64,000 nt of DNA from Chitinophaga terrae (ex Kim and Jung 2007) (GCF_900107795.1 NZ_FNRL01000025.1:41015-105014), one strand, 5' to 3'. Counted from the first letter of the stretch, positions 16,958 through 26,032 are shown. Numbers and translations are program-made. The notes: generated by a model not told the origin, from the letters alone.

Positions 16958-18298
16958 ATGAAAAAATTGACACTGTTGTTTATGCTATGCCTGTTAGGAG
17001 TGATACAGGGAAAGGCGCAGAAAAAGATATTCAATGAAACGGAGGAGCAGAAAGAACAACGTTTAGCGTGGTGGCTGAACGATAGGTTCGGGATGTTTAT
17101 CCACTGGGGTTTATATTCCATGCCTGCCCGCCATGAATGGATAAAGAACTATGAAAGGATGTCGGACGCTGATTACCAGAAGTATTTTGATCTGTACAAT
17201 CCAGACCTGTATAATCCAAGAGAATGGGCCCGCCAGGCGAAAGCTGCGGGAATGAAGTATGCGGTGATCACTACCAAGCACCATGAAGGTTTTTGTTTGT
17301 TTGATTCAAAATATACTGATTACAAAGCAACCAATACGCCGATAAAAAAAGACCTGATCAAGGAATTCGTGGAAGCATTCAGGGCGGAAGGATTGAAGGT
17401 TGGATTCTATTATTCGCTGATCGACTGGCATCATCCTGATTTTACCATTGATCGCGTTCACCCGCAAAGAGTTAGCGATCCTTCCAAATACGCGGAGCTG
17501 AATAAAGGACGGGATATGAACAAATACCGCGAATACCTGAAAAACCAGCTTAAAGAACTCCTGACAAACTATGGCAAGATCGATATCCTTTGGACGGACT
17601 TCTCTTATCCCGGCGAGTATGGAAAAGGAAAGGACGATTGGAATTCGCTGGAGCTGATCAAAATGATCAGGAAGCTGCAACCAGGAATTTTGATCAACGA
17701 TCGTCTGGACCTGGGCGAGTATGATGACGGAGGTGATTTTGTTACTCCTGAACAGTATAAAGTAGCTGAATGGCCAACCCGCAATGGTAAAAAGGTACAT
17801 TGGGAAACCTGCCAGACATTTTCCGGATCCTGGGGGTATCACAGGGACGAAAATACCTGGAAGGATAACAAACAATTGCTGGTATTGCTGATAGAAACAG
17901 TAAGTAAAGGCGGCAACCTGCTGCTGAATGTTGGGCCAACCAGCCGTGGATTGTTCGATTACCGGGCTACTCAACGTCTTCACGATATGGGAGAATGGAT
18001 GCAGGTGAACAGCAGGTCTATTTATGGTTGTACCCAGGCGCCGGAAGATATTAAGACGCCTGATAACAGTTTACTTACCTATAATCCTACTACCAAACGT
18101 TTGTATGTGCACCTGCTGGACTATCCATTACAGCGCTTTGAGCTGCCTGGATTAAAAGGCAAAGTAAAATATGCACAATTCCTTCACGATGGAAGTGAAA
18201 TCAAAATGAAAGATGGCGACAAAGGATCATTAGCCCTGGAGTTACCTGTAATTAAACCTAATGTTGAAATACCGGTGATCGAACTTGTGCTGCAGTAG
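16958..18298 (+). CDS. Alpha-L-fucosidase, GH29 (second)
   Basis: A 446-residue exported GH29 enzyme, shorter than the first because it lacks the C-terminal extra module. The signal peptide is MKKLTLLFMLCLLGVIQGKAQ. Family motifs are FGMFIHWGLYSMPARHEW, YAVITTKHHEGFCLFDS and VGFYYSLIDWHHPDF, with the nucleophile Asp in ILWTDFSYPG (codon 17597-17599), then GGNLLLNVGPTSRG. It follows the previous gene by 32 bp and is ended by a strong terminator. The two GH29 proteins are quite different around the active site (WFDMPGG versus WTDFSYPG), which suggests different linkage preferences. Confidence 0.94.
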   Translation: MKKLTLLFMLCLLGVIQGKAQKKIFNETEEQKEQRLAWWLNDRFGMFIHWGLYSMPARHEWIKNYERMSDADYQKYFDLYNPDLYNPREWARQAKAAGMKYAVITTKHHEGFCLFDSKYTDYKATNTPIKKDLIKEFVEAFRAEGLKVGFYYSLIDWHHPDFTIDRVHPQRVSDPSKYAELNKGRDMNKYREYLKNQLKELLTNYGKIDILWTDFSYPGEYGKGKDDWNSLELIKMIRKLQPGILINDRLDLGEYDDGGDFVTPEQYKVAEWPTRNGKKVHWETCQTFSGSWGYHRDENTWKDNKQLLVLLIETVSKGGNLLLNVGPTSRGLFDYRATQRLHDMGEWMQVNSRSIYGCTQAPEDIKTPDNSLLTYNPTTKRLYVHLLDYPLQRFELPGLKGKVKYAQFLHDGSEIKMKDGDKGSLALELPVIKPNVEIPVIELVLQ

Positions 18299-18319
18299 AC
18301 CTGTAGACGAATAATTTAG

Positions 18320-18376
18320 AGATCGAAGCAGGCTTAAAAAGAACATGTACTTTTTAGGCCTGCTTCGATCTTTTTT
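18320..18376 (+). terminator. Strong intrinsic terminator after the GH29 operon
   Basis: A perfect 14-bp stem (18320-18333 with 18358-18371) whose loop itself contains AAAAAG/CTTTTT, followed by TTTTTT. It ends the three-gene glycosidase transcript. Confidence 0.88.
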
Positions 18377-18963
18377 ATAGCCCCTTATTAACTTTTATGG
18401 TTTGAGTAAAACTTCCGCCGGAAATTGTTATATTTAGACTACAGTTTGGGACGAGATTAAGTTATAAAGAATAGTTCATTATTATTTAATGTACGGCACG
18501 CTAACTCGGAAAAATAATTCTCAGTATCTTACCGGAAGAATATGTTTCGTGAGTATCAACCAGTCATTGAATGTACAAATAGCATATTCCCGTTGTGAGG
18601 GATTATGAAGCAAAGAGAGATACAAAAGAGATATCAGGAAAAGGGAAATCAATAATATATAGATTAGTTTAATTTATCGAAAAGAGGTTAATTGCCAACC
18701 TTTAAATAATTGATTGATAGGTTATTATTCCGCTGCTGATCAAGCAAGAGCCTAAGAGTAATCACGTTATATAGTGTTTTATTTCTCATGTAAAACACGT
18801 TGTTTTGTAACAGTTATTGAAAAACCATATACGTATCCGATTGACTGCTGCGGGTAATTGTTTCAAATTTGTTTCGGGTATGGAAACCGTGTAATCTTTC
18901 CATTTATTAATTATCAACCATACCAGCTTCCGGGATTGCAGTTTTCAAAATGGAGGATTTCAT
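18377..18963. other. AT-rich intergenic region
   Basis: Nearly 600 bp without a credible gene. It holds a perfect short dyad TTCCG-C-CGGAA near 18412 and a GGAGG ribosome-binding site at 18952-18956 that serves a ten-codon ORF overlapping the next gene. I see no clear TAnnTTTG promoter. Confidence 0.4.
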
Positions 18964-18996
18964 ATGAATATACATAACCCAAAAAGAAAATTATGA
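18964..18996 (+). CDS. Ten-codon leader ORF coupled to the LuxR-type gene
   Basis: ATG at 18964 lies 7 nt after GGAGG, the best Shine-Dalgarno in the neighbourhood. It encodes MNIHNPKRKL and stops at TGA 18994-18996, overlapping the ATG of the next gene as ATGA. This layout fits translational coupling: the strong site loads ribosomes that restart on the regulator. No conservation data, so treat as a candidate. Confidence 0.4.
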   Translation: MNIHNPKRKL

Positions 18997-19598
18997 AAAA
19001 AGTGCGGCCTTTAAATCCTGTGGGGGTGGCTGACGTGCATGGATTAGGAGTAACAGAATTGCACAGCGAATCATCAGAATTGTTACAACAATTAGCTAAA
19101 GATATCTGCAACCTGGTTTTTATGGATATAGAGATACCTGGATTGACAGCGATAGAAGCCGCTAGTATAGTAAAAGCCGCTTACCCGGATATAAATGTGT
19201 TATTGCTAACATTAAACGAGAATGAACCGCAGGTGACACAAATTCCCGCTGCAAATAAGGAGTATGTTCCGGAACATGTTCCTCCTGTTACATTATCTGA
19301 GTTTATTGCACAGGTATATGAAACAGCGCTACAATCAAATCTTGTAGCTGTTAATAAAGTGCTGGCATTTTTCAGAAAAGAAAAATCTGCAGCCAACCAG
19401 GACCCTTACGGTTTATCGCCCAGGGAGAAAGAGATCCTGCGTTGCCTGGTAAATGGCGATACATACAAGCAGATAGCTGATGTCTGTCATATCAGTGTGG
19501 GGACTGTACGTTCTCATATCATGAATATATATCGTAAGCTCGATGTAAATTCCCGCTCCAATGCTATAGTCAAGGCAATGAAAGAACAGCTGGTTTGA
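18993..19598 (+). CDS. LuxR/NarL-type regulator with shortened receiver
   Basis: A 201-residue protein. The C-terminal LuxR HTH is standard (YGLSPREKEILRCLVNGDTY, then ISVGTVRSHIMNIYRKLDV). The receiver is reduced. Residues VGVADVHGL stand where DDH normally sits, with only one acid, and the distance from there to the phospho-acceptor Asp45 (LVFMDIEIPG) is about a dozen residues shorter than usual. The late conserved Lys is absent (KEYVPEHVPP). The acceptor and the LLLT Thr remain. No stop-free upstream extension exists (in-frame TAA at 18975). No sensor kinase is adjacent. Its position between the GH29 operon and the GH95 gene makes a role in their control possible but unproven. Confidence 0.82.
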   Translation: MKKVRPLNPVGVADVHGLGVTELHSESSELLQQLAKDICNLVFMDIEIPGLTAIEAASIVKAAYPDINVLLLTLNENEPQVTQIPAANKEYVPEHVPPVTLSEFIAQVYETALQSNLVAVNKVLAFFRKEKSAANQDPYGLSPREKEILRCLVNGDTYKQIADVCHISVGTVRSHIMNIYRKLDVNSRSNAIVKAMKEQLV

Positions 19599-19800
19599 TG
19601 TAACCCCGGATTTTTCCCCTTCGCCTATCTATACTGTTGTAGTGTCTTTTCCCTTATTCATGCGACGTCTCCCAGTGCTGTCCTATCATTTGCTTCCATG
19701 CGAAAATTTAATTTTTGCTGTAACGCCTGCTGCTTTATATGTATATTAACGCAGCAAAGCCGATATAAAATTCATCGCTGGCTTTGATCATGCTATCGTT

Positions 19801-22383
19801 ATGAAAATGATAAGATCGTGTAGCTGTAACCGTGGATCAGCAATTCTATTTCCAGTGGTCGTGGTCTTCCTATGCCTTACCATCAACAGCAATGCTTCAA
19901 CGCCCGAAGATTCCCTGCTCAAACTCTGGTACCGGCAACCGGCCACGCAATGGGTAGAAGCGCTGCCCGTGGGAAATGGCCGGATAGGAGCCATGATCTA
20001 TGGCGGTACTCAACAGGAAGAACTGCAGTTGAACGAAGGCTTCCTGTGGTCGGGTACGCCGCGGGAAGGTAATAATCCTGCTGCCGCTAACATGTTGCCC
20101 GGGATACGTCAGTTGCTGTTCAATGAACAATTTAAAGCTGCCGATTCTGTTGCCAGGAAAATGATGGGAACCTACAGCGCCCGCTACCTGACATTGGGCA
20201 GCTTATTCATTGCCAATCAATTGTTAGGAACGCCTACCTCTTATAAGCGATCCCTTGATCTCAACAGCGGGATTGCCCGCACTACGTTCACGGTCGATGG
20301 AGTAACCTACGAAAGGGAGATATTTTGCAGCTATCCCGACCAACTGCTGGTGATACGGCTAACCGCCAGTAACGGTACTTTGAACTTTTCTACCCGCTTC
20401 AATAATGCGATGCCCGGCGCCAGAACTGCTGTAACTAACCAGCACTGGATGTTGAAAGGGCGATGCCCCGAATATGTAGCTGCACGTGCTTCTGAACCCA
20501 GGCAGATCACGTACGGCAACAAAGGGATCAAATACGAAGTGCATATCCGGGCCAGCGTTGATAAAGGCAACCTAACTGCTGATACTTCCGGTTTTCATAT
20601 CAGCAATGCAACAGAAGCCATACTGCTTCTTTCTGTAGGTACCAGCTTCGATAACGGGATGCCGGAGGGCAAAGATGAGCACCTGGCAGCCCTTGGCCCC
20701 TTACAGGCGAAGGACGATTACAGCATTTTAAAAACCAGGCACCTGCAGGATTATTCTTCCTTGTTCAACAGGGTAAGCCTGTCGCTGGGCGTCGATGCAT
20801 CTGCTTTACAACCAACGGACCAACGCCTGAAAGCATATACCTTGGCCGGCGGAAATATTGATCCGCAGCTAACCACGCTTTTATACCAATATGGCAGGTA
20901 CCTGATGATTGCCGGTTCCCGGAAGGGCGGTCCGGCAATGACACTGCAAGGGCTCTGGAATCGCGAAATGCAGCCGCCATGGGGCTCTAACTACACCATC
21001 AATATCAATACAGAAATGAATTATTGGCCTGCGGAATCGGCCAATTTATCTGAATGCGTTACGCCGTTATTCGATCTCCTGACGCGACTGGCAAAGAACG
21101 GCCAGGCAACAGCCCGGGTGAATTACGGCGCAAAAGGATGGGTAGCGCATCATAACACAGATATATGGGCCATGACAAATCCCGCGGGCGGGATAGATTT
21201 CAATGATCCCAGGGGGAACCCAACCTGGGCGATCTGGCCTATGGGCGGGGCCTGGCTGAGCAGGCATCTGTGGGAACATTATCGTTATACGGGTGATAAG
21301 GCGTTGCTTGCCAGCCACTATAAAATACTTAAAGGCGCCTGTGATTTCATGCTTGATTGGTTAATAAAAGACAAAGACGGGTACTTGGTTACAAGCCCTT
21401 CTACCAGTCCTGAGAATAATTTCAGGATAAATGGCAAAAAAGAAGGTTCCGTGAGCATTGCCTCAACTATGGATCTTTCCATCATCCGCGACCTGTTCAG
21501 CAACACGATGCAGGCAGCGGAGGTATTGAATACCGACGCAGTTTACGTTGCCCGCCTGAAGAAAGTATTGAACAAACTATACCCTTTTCATGCAGGGCGT
21601 TATGGGCAGTTGCAGGAATGGTACCAGGACTGGGATGAGGCAGATGATTCACACCGTCATGTTTCCCATCTTTATGGGTTATACCCCGGTACCTTTATAG
21701 GACCGAGAACCGACACCGTATTATCGGCTGCGGCTAAACGCAGTTTGCTGTTGAGGGGAGATGGGGGTACTGGTTGGTCTAAAGCCTGGAAAGTGAATTG
21801 GTGGGCCAGGCTGGAGGATGGCGACCATGCCTGGAAAATGCTGAACCAGCAGCTTTTCCTGGCCGGAAGCCAGGAGGTTAGCGTGGCCGATCATAGCGGT
21901 GGTTCCTATCCGAACCTGATGGATGCGCATCCGCCATTCCAGATCGATGGCAATTTCGGGGTAACTGCCGGGATCACTGAGATGTTGCTGCAAAGCCATA
22001 ACGATGCGATCAGCCTGTTACCGGCCTTGCCGGGATCGTGGGCTGCGGGCGAAGTAAAAGGGCTGAAAGCCCGGGGCGGATTTGAGGTCGATATCCGATG
22101 GAAAGAACATAGGTTAGCTGCCGCAACGATCACCTCTGCATTAGGCGGCAACTGCCGGGTGCGTTCAGCTATTCCATTGTTGATCAATGGAAAACATATC
22201 CCGCCAGCGAAAGGAGCAAATAAAAGCCCGTTTTTCAGGTTGCCGGCAACCAGGGCATTTACAAAAATAAAAGATGCCTCCAAACTGCCGGAACTGGGAC
22301 TGAAGCCCGTTTTTGACTATGATATTCCTACGGCGACAGGGGAGCGGATACGGCTGGAACCAGCTCCCGGTGCGGTTTTATAA
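19801..22383 (+). CDS. Alpha-L-fucosidase, GH95
   Basis: An inverting alpha-1,2-fucosidase-type enzyme (some GH95 members are galactosidases) of 860 residues, with an N-terminal signal anchor (AILFPVVVVFLCLTINSNA). WVEALPVGNGRIGAMIYGG and LQLNEGFLWSGTP open the N-terminal beta domain. The (alpha/alpha)6 catalytic domain has the expected residues: Asn401 and Asn403 in TININTEMNYWP, Glu538 in TSPENNF as the general acid, and Asp716 in QIDGNFG, corresponding to the Asn421/Asn423, Glu566 and Asp766 set known in Bifidobacterium AfcA. It lies 200 bp after the LuxR-type gene on the same strand. With the two GH29 enzymes this makes three fucosidases within 10 kb. Confidence 0.95.
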   Translation: MKMIRSCSCNRGSAILFPVVVVFLCLTINSNASTPEDSLLKLWYRQPATQWVEALPVGNGRIGAMIYGGTQQEELQLNEGFLWSGTPREGNNPAAANMLPGIRQLLFNEQFKAADSVARKMMGTYSARYLTLGSLFIANQLLGTPTSYKRSLDLNSGIARTTFTVDGVTYEREIFCSYPDQLLVIRLTASNGTLNFSTRFNNAMPGARTAVTNQHWMLKGRCPEYVAARASEPRQITYGNKGIKYEVHIRASVDKGNLTADTSGFHISNATEAILLLSVGTSFDNGMPEGKDEHLAALGPLQAKDDYSILKTRHLQDYSSLFNRVSLSLGVDASALQPTDQRLKAYTLAGGNIDPQLTTLLYQYGRYLMIAGSRKGGPAMTLQGLWNREMQPPWGSNYTININTEMNYWPAESANLSECVTPLFDLLTRLAKNGQATARVNYGAKGWVAHHNTDIWAMTNPAGGIDFNDPRGNPTWAIWPMGGAWLSRHLWEHYRYTGDKALLASHYKILKGACDFMLDWLIKDKDGYLVTSPSTSPENNFRINGKKEGSVSIASTMDLSIIRDLFSNTMQAAEVLNTDAVYVARLKKVLNKLYPFHAGRYGQLQEWYQDWDEADDSHRHVSHLYGLYPGTFIGPRTDTVLSAAAKRSLLLRGDGGTGWSKAWKVNWWARLEDGDHAWKMLNQQLFLAGSQEVSVADHSGGSYPNLMDAHPPFQIDGNFGVTAGITEMLLQSHNDAISLLPALPGSWAAGEVKGLKARGGFEVDIRWKEHRLAAATITSALGGNCRVRSAIPLLINGKHIPPAKGANKSPFFRLPATRAFTKIKDASKLPELGLKPVFDYDIPTATGERIRLEPAPGAVL

Positions 22384-22428
22384 AGTTTAAAATTTTTTAA
22401 TATAAGGGAAGGGGAAATCCGGCCTAAA

Positions 22429-22713
22429 ATGCGTAACTTGGTAAGTAACTATACACTATGTTTAAACTTTAGAGAAATGAGTTGGATGAATGATTTGTAT
22501 GTTATTTACCAAAAGCTGGATGCCAACAGATGTGAAGAGGTAAAAAACAATATTTTAAAAGCCCAGATTGATGGCTGCGCAGACGGAAAAGCCTACTTCC
22601 TCGTACTGCAACAATTGGTTCATATTAAAACAGGTAAGGCGCCTGTTTACGAATTGATCAAAGGTGAAATTGAAAGCTTTATTCACCATAGCCGGGAACA
22701 ATATCTTAACTAA
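22429..22713 (+). CDS. Small hypothetical protein
   Basis: A predicted cytosolic protein of 94 residues, or 78 from the ATG at 22477 (MSWMNDLYVIYQKLDANRC). It is helical and charged with no motif I recognise. AAGGGAAGGGG lies about 15 nt before the first ATG, somewhat far for a ribosome site. Its last 4 bp overlap the end of the convergent sigma-like gene. It could be a real small Bacteroidota protein, but the evidence is only an open frame, plausible composition and fit between neighbours. Confidence 0.5.
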   Translation: MRNLVSNYTLCLNFREMSWMNDLYVIYQKLDANRCEEVKNNILKAQIDGCADGKAYFLVLQQLVHIKTGKAPVYELIKGEIESFIHHSREQYLN

Positions 22714-23993
22714 CGTTTGAGTTCTGCGATTAATTTCTGTGCTTTGATATAATTGGGAGCGCCGGGAGGTATTTTTAATAACCATTCCAGGCATTCCTGC
22801 TTGCGTCCTTCCTTCAGGTAGCTTAAGGCAAGATAAAAGGCTGCATCAAATTTAAGGTCGTTGCTGGTGTTATATACTACCTGCAGGTCTTTTCGTGCGG
22901 GGGCTTGCTGGTCAAGATCTATCAACGCCACACTACGGTAGAACCGTGCATATACGTTACCCGGATTTTTAGCCAGCGACTCATTCAGTAGCACTACTGC
23001 CTGTCTGAAATGGCCGTGGTTAAACTGGTAGATGGCAGTTTCGGGTAACCGGAGGCTGTCTACATCGGGTATCTGCATTTCTGTGGATGCAAACTGCCGG
23101 TAAATGTTTTTCCTCCAGGGGCTTACGTACAGCATCACTGCAATGGTAGCAGCAATCAACGCAACCAGTATTACATATCTTAAGATCGGGATGCCTGAAT
23201 TATCTTTCAGGGTATACCAGGCGTTCCTGTGCATGTATAACAGATGTTGCAATTCGTCCCTGTCGGTATCTGGGCAGATCCGCTGGGCCAGCAACTGCCT
23301 GATATAGTTAAAGCGTTTAACCTGCTGGCCCAGTAATGGAGAGGTTTGAAGCCTGGCAGTAAATGCCTGCCGCTCAGCTTCTGTCAATTGCCCGTTCAAA
23401 AATCTGTCGGCATCCAGCAGATCGGTATCGGAAAGACTGGTAGCTTTCAGCTTGATATCTATGTCCCTGAACAGGCTCCTGTAACAGTCGGTTCTTCTTT
23501 CGGGCAGCTCGGTAACAGGAACATTGGTTTCCGCAGCCACATCTTCTTGCAGGCAATTCTCAACCAACGACCATCTCAGTATTTCCTTACATTCGTCAGA
23601 CAGTGTCAGGTAATGCTGGTAAGCTATTCTCCTTTTCTCTCCCTCCTTCAATACATCTTCCACATCCTGTATATCATCCCGGCTGATGGTTGATAGTTCA
23701 TCTGCTTCCAGGCCGGGTATGCGTTGTCCCCTGCGCTCCAGCTCCTGTTCCCAGGTTCTTTTGCACAGCAGTTGCAGAAATGGCTCAAAATCTGTGATTT
23801 TTAAAGGATGACGACGGGCGAAGTAGTAAATATCCATCAGCGATTCTTCAAAAATATAAGCCGCATCTTTGACAGTTCCGCTTTTCTGAAGAATAGACCG
23901 TTTCTCCTTGGAGGCAAACCTATGGTAGATCTGTTCTATTACAGCTGGGTTATGTTGAAGCAATCCCTCAATATATTCCTGGTCGTTATTCAT
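22710..23993 (-). CDS. Sigma-70-like / anti-sigma-like / TM / TPR fusion protein
   Basis: About 427 residues from MNNDQEYIEGLL (23993; the frame extends five codons upstream). Parts in order: a sigma region 2-like helix set (IEQIYHRFASKEKRSIL, VKDAAYIFEESLMDIYYFAR), a region 4-like HTH (YLTLSDECKEILRWSLVEN, QEDVAAETNVPVTEL), then an anti-sigma-like segment (LLDADRFLNGQLTEAERQAF, TSPLLGQQVKRFNYI). One transmembrane helix follows (YVILVALIAATIAVMLYV), then TPR-like helices (AIYQFNHGHFRQAVVLLNES, NVYARFYRSVALIDLDQQAP). The sigma part is diverged and may not bind promoters. The layout suggests a membrane-held regulator or scaffold. It is divergent from a FecR gene. I do not know a characterised protein of this layout. 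Confidence 0.7.
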   Translation of the reverse strand: MNNDQEYIEGLLQHNPAVIEQIYHRFASKEKRSILQKSGTVKDAAYIFEESLMDIYYFARRHPLKITDFEPFLQLLCKRTWEQELERRGQRIPGLEADELSTISRDDIQDVEDVLKEGEKRRIAYQHYLTLSDECKEILRWSLVENCLQEDVAAETNVPVTELPERRTDCYRSLFRDIDIKLKATSLSDTDLLDADRFLNGQLTEAERQAFTARLQTSPLLGQQVKRFNYIRQLLAQRICPDTDRDELQHLLYMHRNAWYTLKDNSGIPILRYVILVALIAATIAVMLYVSPWRKNIYRQFASTEMQIPDVDSLRLPETAIYQFNHGHFRQAVVLLNESLAKNPGNVYARFYRSVALIDLDQQAPARKDLQVVYNTSNDLKFDAAFYLALSYLKEGRKQECLEWLLKIPPGAPNYIKAQKLIAELKR

Positions 23994-24169
23994 TGGTTCA
24001 GGTGACATATAGATCGATTTTGCCTTGTTCGTCTGGAATAAAAATATTAAACCTTCCGCAAGTTGCCTAATTATTTATTCGTTCTCCCATTGCTATTTAC
24101 AAAGGGAATGCCGTTAAAGTTGAGTATCTTGCTATGATTACCGCCAACGATTTTGTATAGAAAAGAAAT

Positions 24170-25114
24170 ATGTATCAACCGGAACCGGGGATAATAGAGC
24201 TGATATCTCAGTTTATTGAATCGCCGCACGATCCTGCATTGCGGGAACGGGTAGACGAACTGTGTGCCGCTGATCCGGATATTGCTGCATATACAGAAAG
24301 CCGGTTATTGGATTGGTTGCAAAAAGGAAGTGCTGTTGTTGCTGTGCCTACTGCCCCTGTAGCCCCTGTTGCCCAATCTGCCACCGAATCGAAACAAAAA
24401 CTGGTCTGGGCAGCTGTATTAACAGCTGTCATTGCAGTGGGGCTGGCCATCTATTTTATGCTGCGCACCGGAACGCAGCTGCAGGTCTACAGGAATACCG
24501 GCAAACAATGTGTTACAATTCCCCTCATTAAGCCCAATAGCATCACTCTCAATAAAGGCGCTACGGTTGCCTACAATGATAAGCTAAAGGGGGATCCCGC
24601 GGTGAAGATGCTGGGAGGTGATATGTATATAGAAGTTGACAGGCCCCGTCCACTCACGATCCAGTTGGATGAGCAGACTGTCATGCTTACTAAAAAAGGT
24701 GCTTTTAACATTCACAAAAGTGCTGGCATAATACAGGTAGTGACAATAAAGGGATCAGCAACTGTTATCCAGGACGAGGTCAAGGAATGGCCTCTTAAAC
24801 CTAAAATGCAGGTAAAACGGCAACCCCATCAGCAGATCATTCAAAGCAGCGTTAAAAGTTTGTCGGCATTGGCCTGGAAAACAGGAGTACTCAACTTTAA
24901 GGATATTCCTTTGTCTGAGGTGCTGGATGGTATTAATAGTTATCATAATGTCGATATTATCATACCTCCTTCCGCATCCCGTTTGAACAAAAGAATGATT
25001 ACAGCAGATTTTACCGGTCTTTCGCTCACCGAGGTGATCAACCACCTGAGAAAAATATTGAAACTGCCCGTTGTGAAGGAGCGGCCTGGCAAGTTCTATA
25101 TAACTCTTAAATAA
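24170..25114 (+). CDS. FecR-family transmembrane anti-sigma-like protein
   Basis: A 314-residue protein. The short N-terminal segment (IIELISQFIESPHDPALRER) resembles anti-sigma leads. A transmembrane helix (LVWAAVLTAVIAVGLAIYFM) is followed by a periplasmic FecR domain (ITLNKGATVAYNDKL, GDMYIEVDRPRPLTI, TKKGAFNIHKSAG, VVTIKGSATV) and a C-terminal DUF4974/secretin-TonB-like domain (LNFKDIPLSEVLDGINSYHN, ITADFTGLSLTEVINHLRKI). In Bacteroidota, FecR normally couples a TonB receptor to an ECF sigma factor. Neither a SusC-like receptor nor a stand-alone sigma gene is next to it; instead the divergent neighbour is the sigma/anti-sigma/TPR fusion, 176 bp away, which may be its partner. Confidence 0.88.
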   Translation: MYQPEPGIIELISQFIESPHDPALRERVDELCAADPDIAAYTESRLLDWLQKGSAVVAVPTAPVAPVAQSATESKQKLVWAAVLTAVIAVGLAIYFMLRTGTQLQVYRNTGKQCVTIPLIKPNSITLNKGATVAYNDKLKGDPAVKMLGGDMYIEVDRPRPLTIQLDEQTVMLTKKGAFNIHKSAGIIQVVTIKGSATVIQDEVKEWPLKPKMQVKRQPHQQIIQSSVKSLSALAWKTGVLNFKDIPLSEVLDGINSYHNVDIIIPPSASRLNKRMITADFTGLSLTEVINHLRKILKLPVVKERPGKFYITLK

Positions 25115-25119
25115 TGATC

Positions 25120-25590
25120 TTAAGATAGGTTCAACCCAACGGTAATGCTTTTCAGCAATGCTTTCAGGTGTTTCATTTCCTCTTCGCCTATGATAGCGGC
25201 ATAGAAATCTGTTACCTCATCTACCACCTCGTAAACGGTGATCATGAATTTCTTTCCTTTATCCGTCAGGAAGATCAGGCTGGCGCGGTTGTCTGTATCA
25301 TGTTTGCGGCTGCTGATATAATTGCCTGCTTCCAGGTTTTTTACCACTTTACTCATAGCCTGCTTGCTGATACGTGCTTTCCTGGCCAAATCGTTGTTGA
25401 TAGTGCCGTGCGAATCAATGTTCACCAGCAATACCATATCGCCCAATTTGAAATCATTGTATCCACGTTCGCGGATCTTCTGAAGAATGCGGAGATCAAT
25501 GTCCTTTTTGAATTGATTGATAAGACGGGCCAGACTATTAGACCTTTCGGCCATATACGCCTCGTACTTTGCGTCAATAGTTGCGCTCAT
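25120..25590 (-). CDS. MarR-family transcriptional regulator
   Basis: A 156-residue winged-helix protein from MSATIDAKYEAYMAERSNSL. The frame extends 50 codons upstream into the inverted repeat, which is not credible. The HTH is GTINNDLARKARISKQAMSK and the wing SRKHDTDNRASLIFLTDKG has the DxRxxxxxLT pattern of MarR. A GTTTA-N5-TAAAC dyad at 25602-25616, just upstream, may be its operator. It ends 5 bp from the convergent FecR gene. The ligand is unknown. Confidence 0.88.
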   Translation of the reverse strand: MSATIDAKYEAYMAERSNSLARLINQFKKDIDLRILQKIRERGYNDFKLGDMVLLVNIDSHGTINNDLARKARISKQAMSKVVKNLEAGNYISSRKHDTDNRASLIFLTDKGKKFMITVYEVVDEVTDFYAAIIGEEEMKHLKALLKSITVGLNLS

Positions 25591-25601
25591 TATGTTTGTA
25601 G

Positions 25602-25616
25602 GTTTAGTATATAAAC
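25602..25616 (-). promoter_or_regulatory. Candidate MarR operator dyad
   Basis: GTTTAGTATATAAAC, an inverted repeat GTTTA-N5-TAAAC, sits 12 bp upstream of the marR start, the usual place for an autoregulatory site. No other support. Confidence 0.35.
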
Positions 25617-25686
25617 GGATCCAATGTGACAATCCGATTGCAATGCTACAAAAAAGCTGCGAAATTTTGATGATTTCCTGTGGATG

Positions 25687-25887
25687 TTTCGCGCAGAGGC
25701 GCAAAATTTCACGCAAAGGAACAAAGAAGCAAAGACGCAAAGATTGTTTGATCGAAGCGAATATTAAGAAGCAAAGGAGTAAAGACTACTTTTGGGTAAT
25801 CTTTACTCCTTTGCTTCCTTATTTAAAAAAACTTTGCGTCTTTGCTTCTTTGTTCCTTTGCGTGAAACTTCGCGCCTCTGCGCGAAA
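25687..25887. repeat. Long nested inverted repeat (hairpin family, copy B)
   Basis: Outer arms of about 57 bp match with two mismatches (left from 25687, CGCAGAGGCGC, TTTCACGCAAAGGAAC, AAGAAGCAAAGACGCAAAG; right is the inverse ending at 25887). An inner hairpin, AAGCAAAGGAGTAAAGA with TCTTTACTCCTTTGCTT, sits in the middle, with unpaired DNA between. It lies between marR and uxuA. Confidence 0.92.
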
Positions 25888-26032
25888 GAGCAGTGTCATT
25901 TGTACACGTAATCAGCCATTACGGTATTGGTTCAAATACATTTTCTGCCCGGGTGTAGCATCTCAGTCCGACGATGGTATTGCTTATCCCCACCTTAACT
26001 CGTTGTACGGACCTGATACTGGTAGTAGTCAG

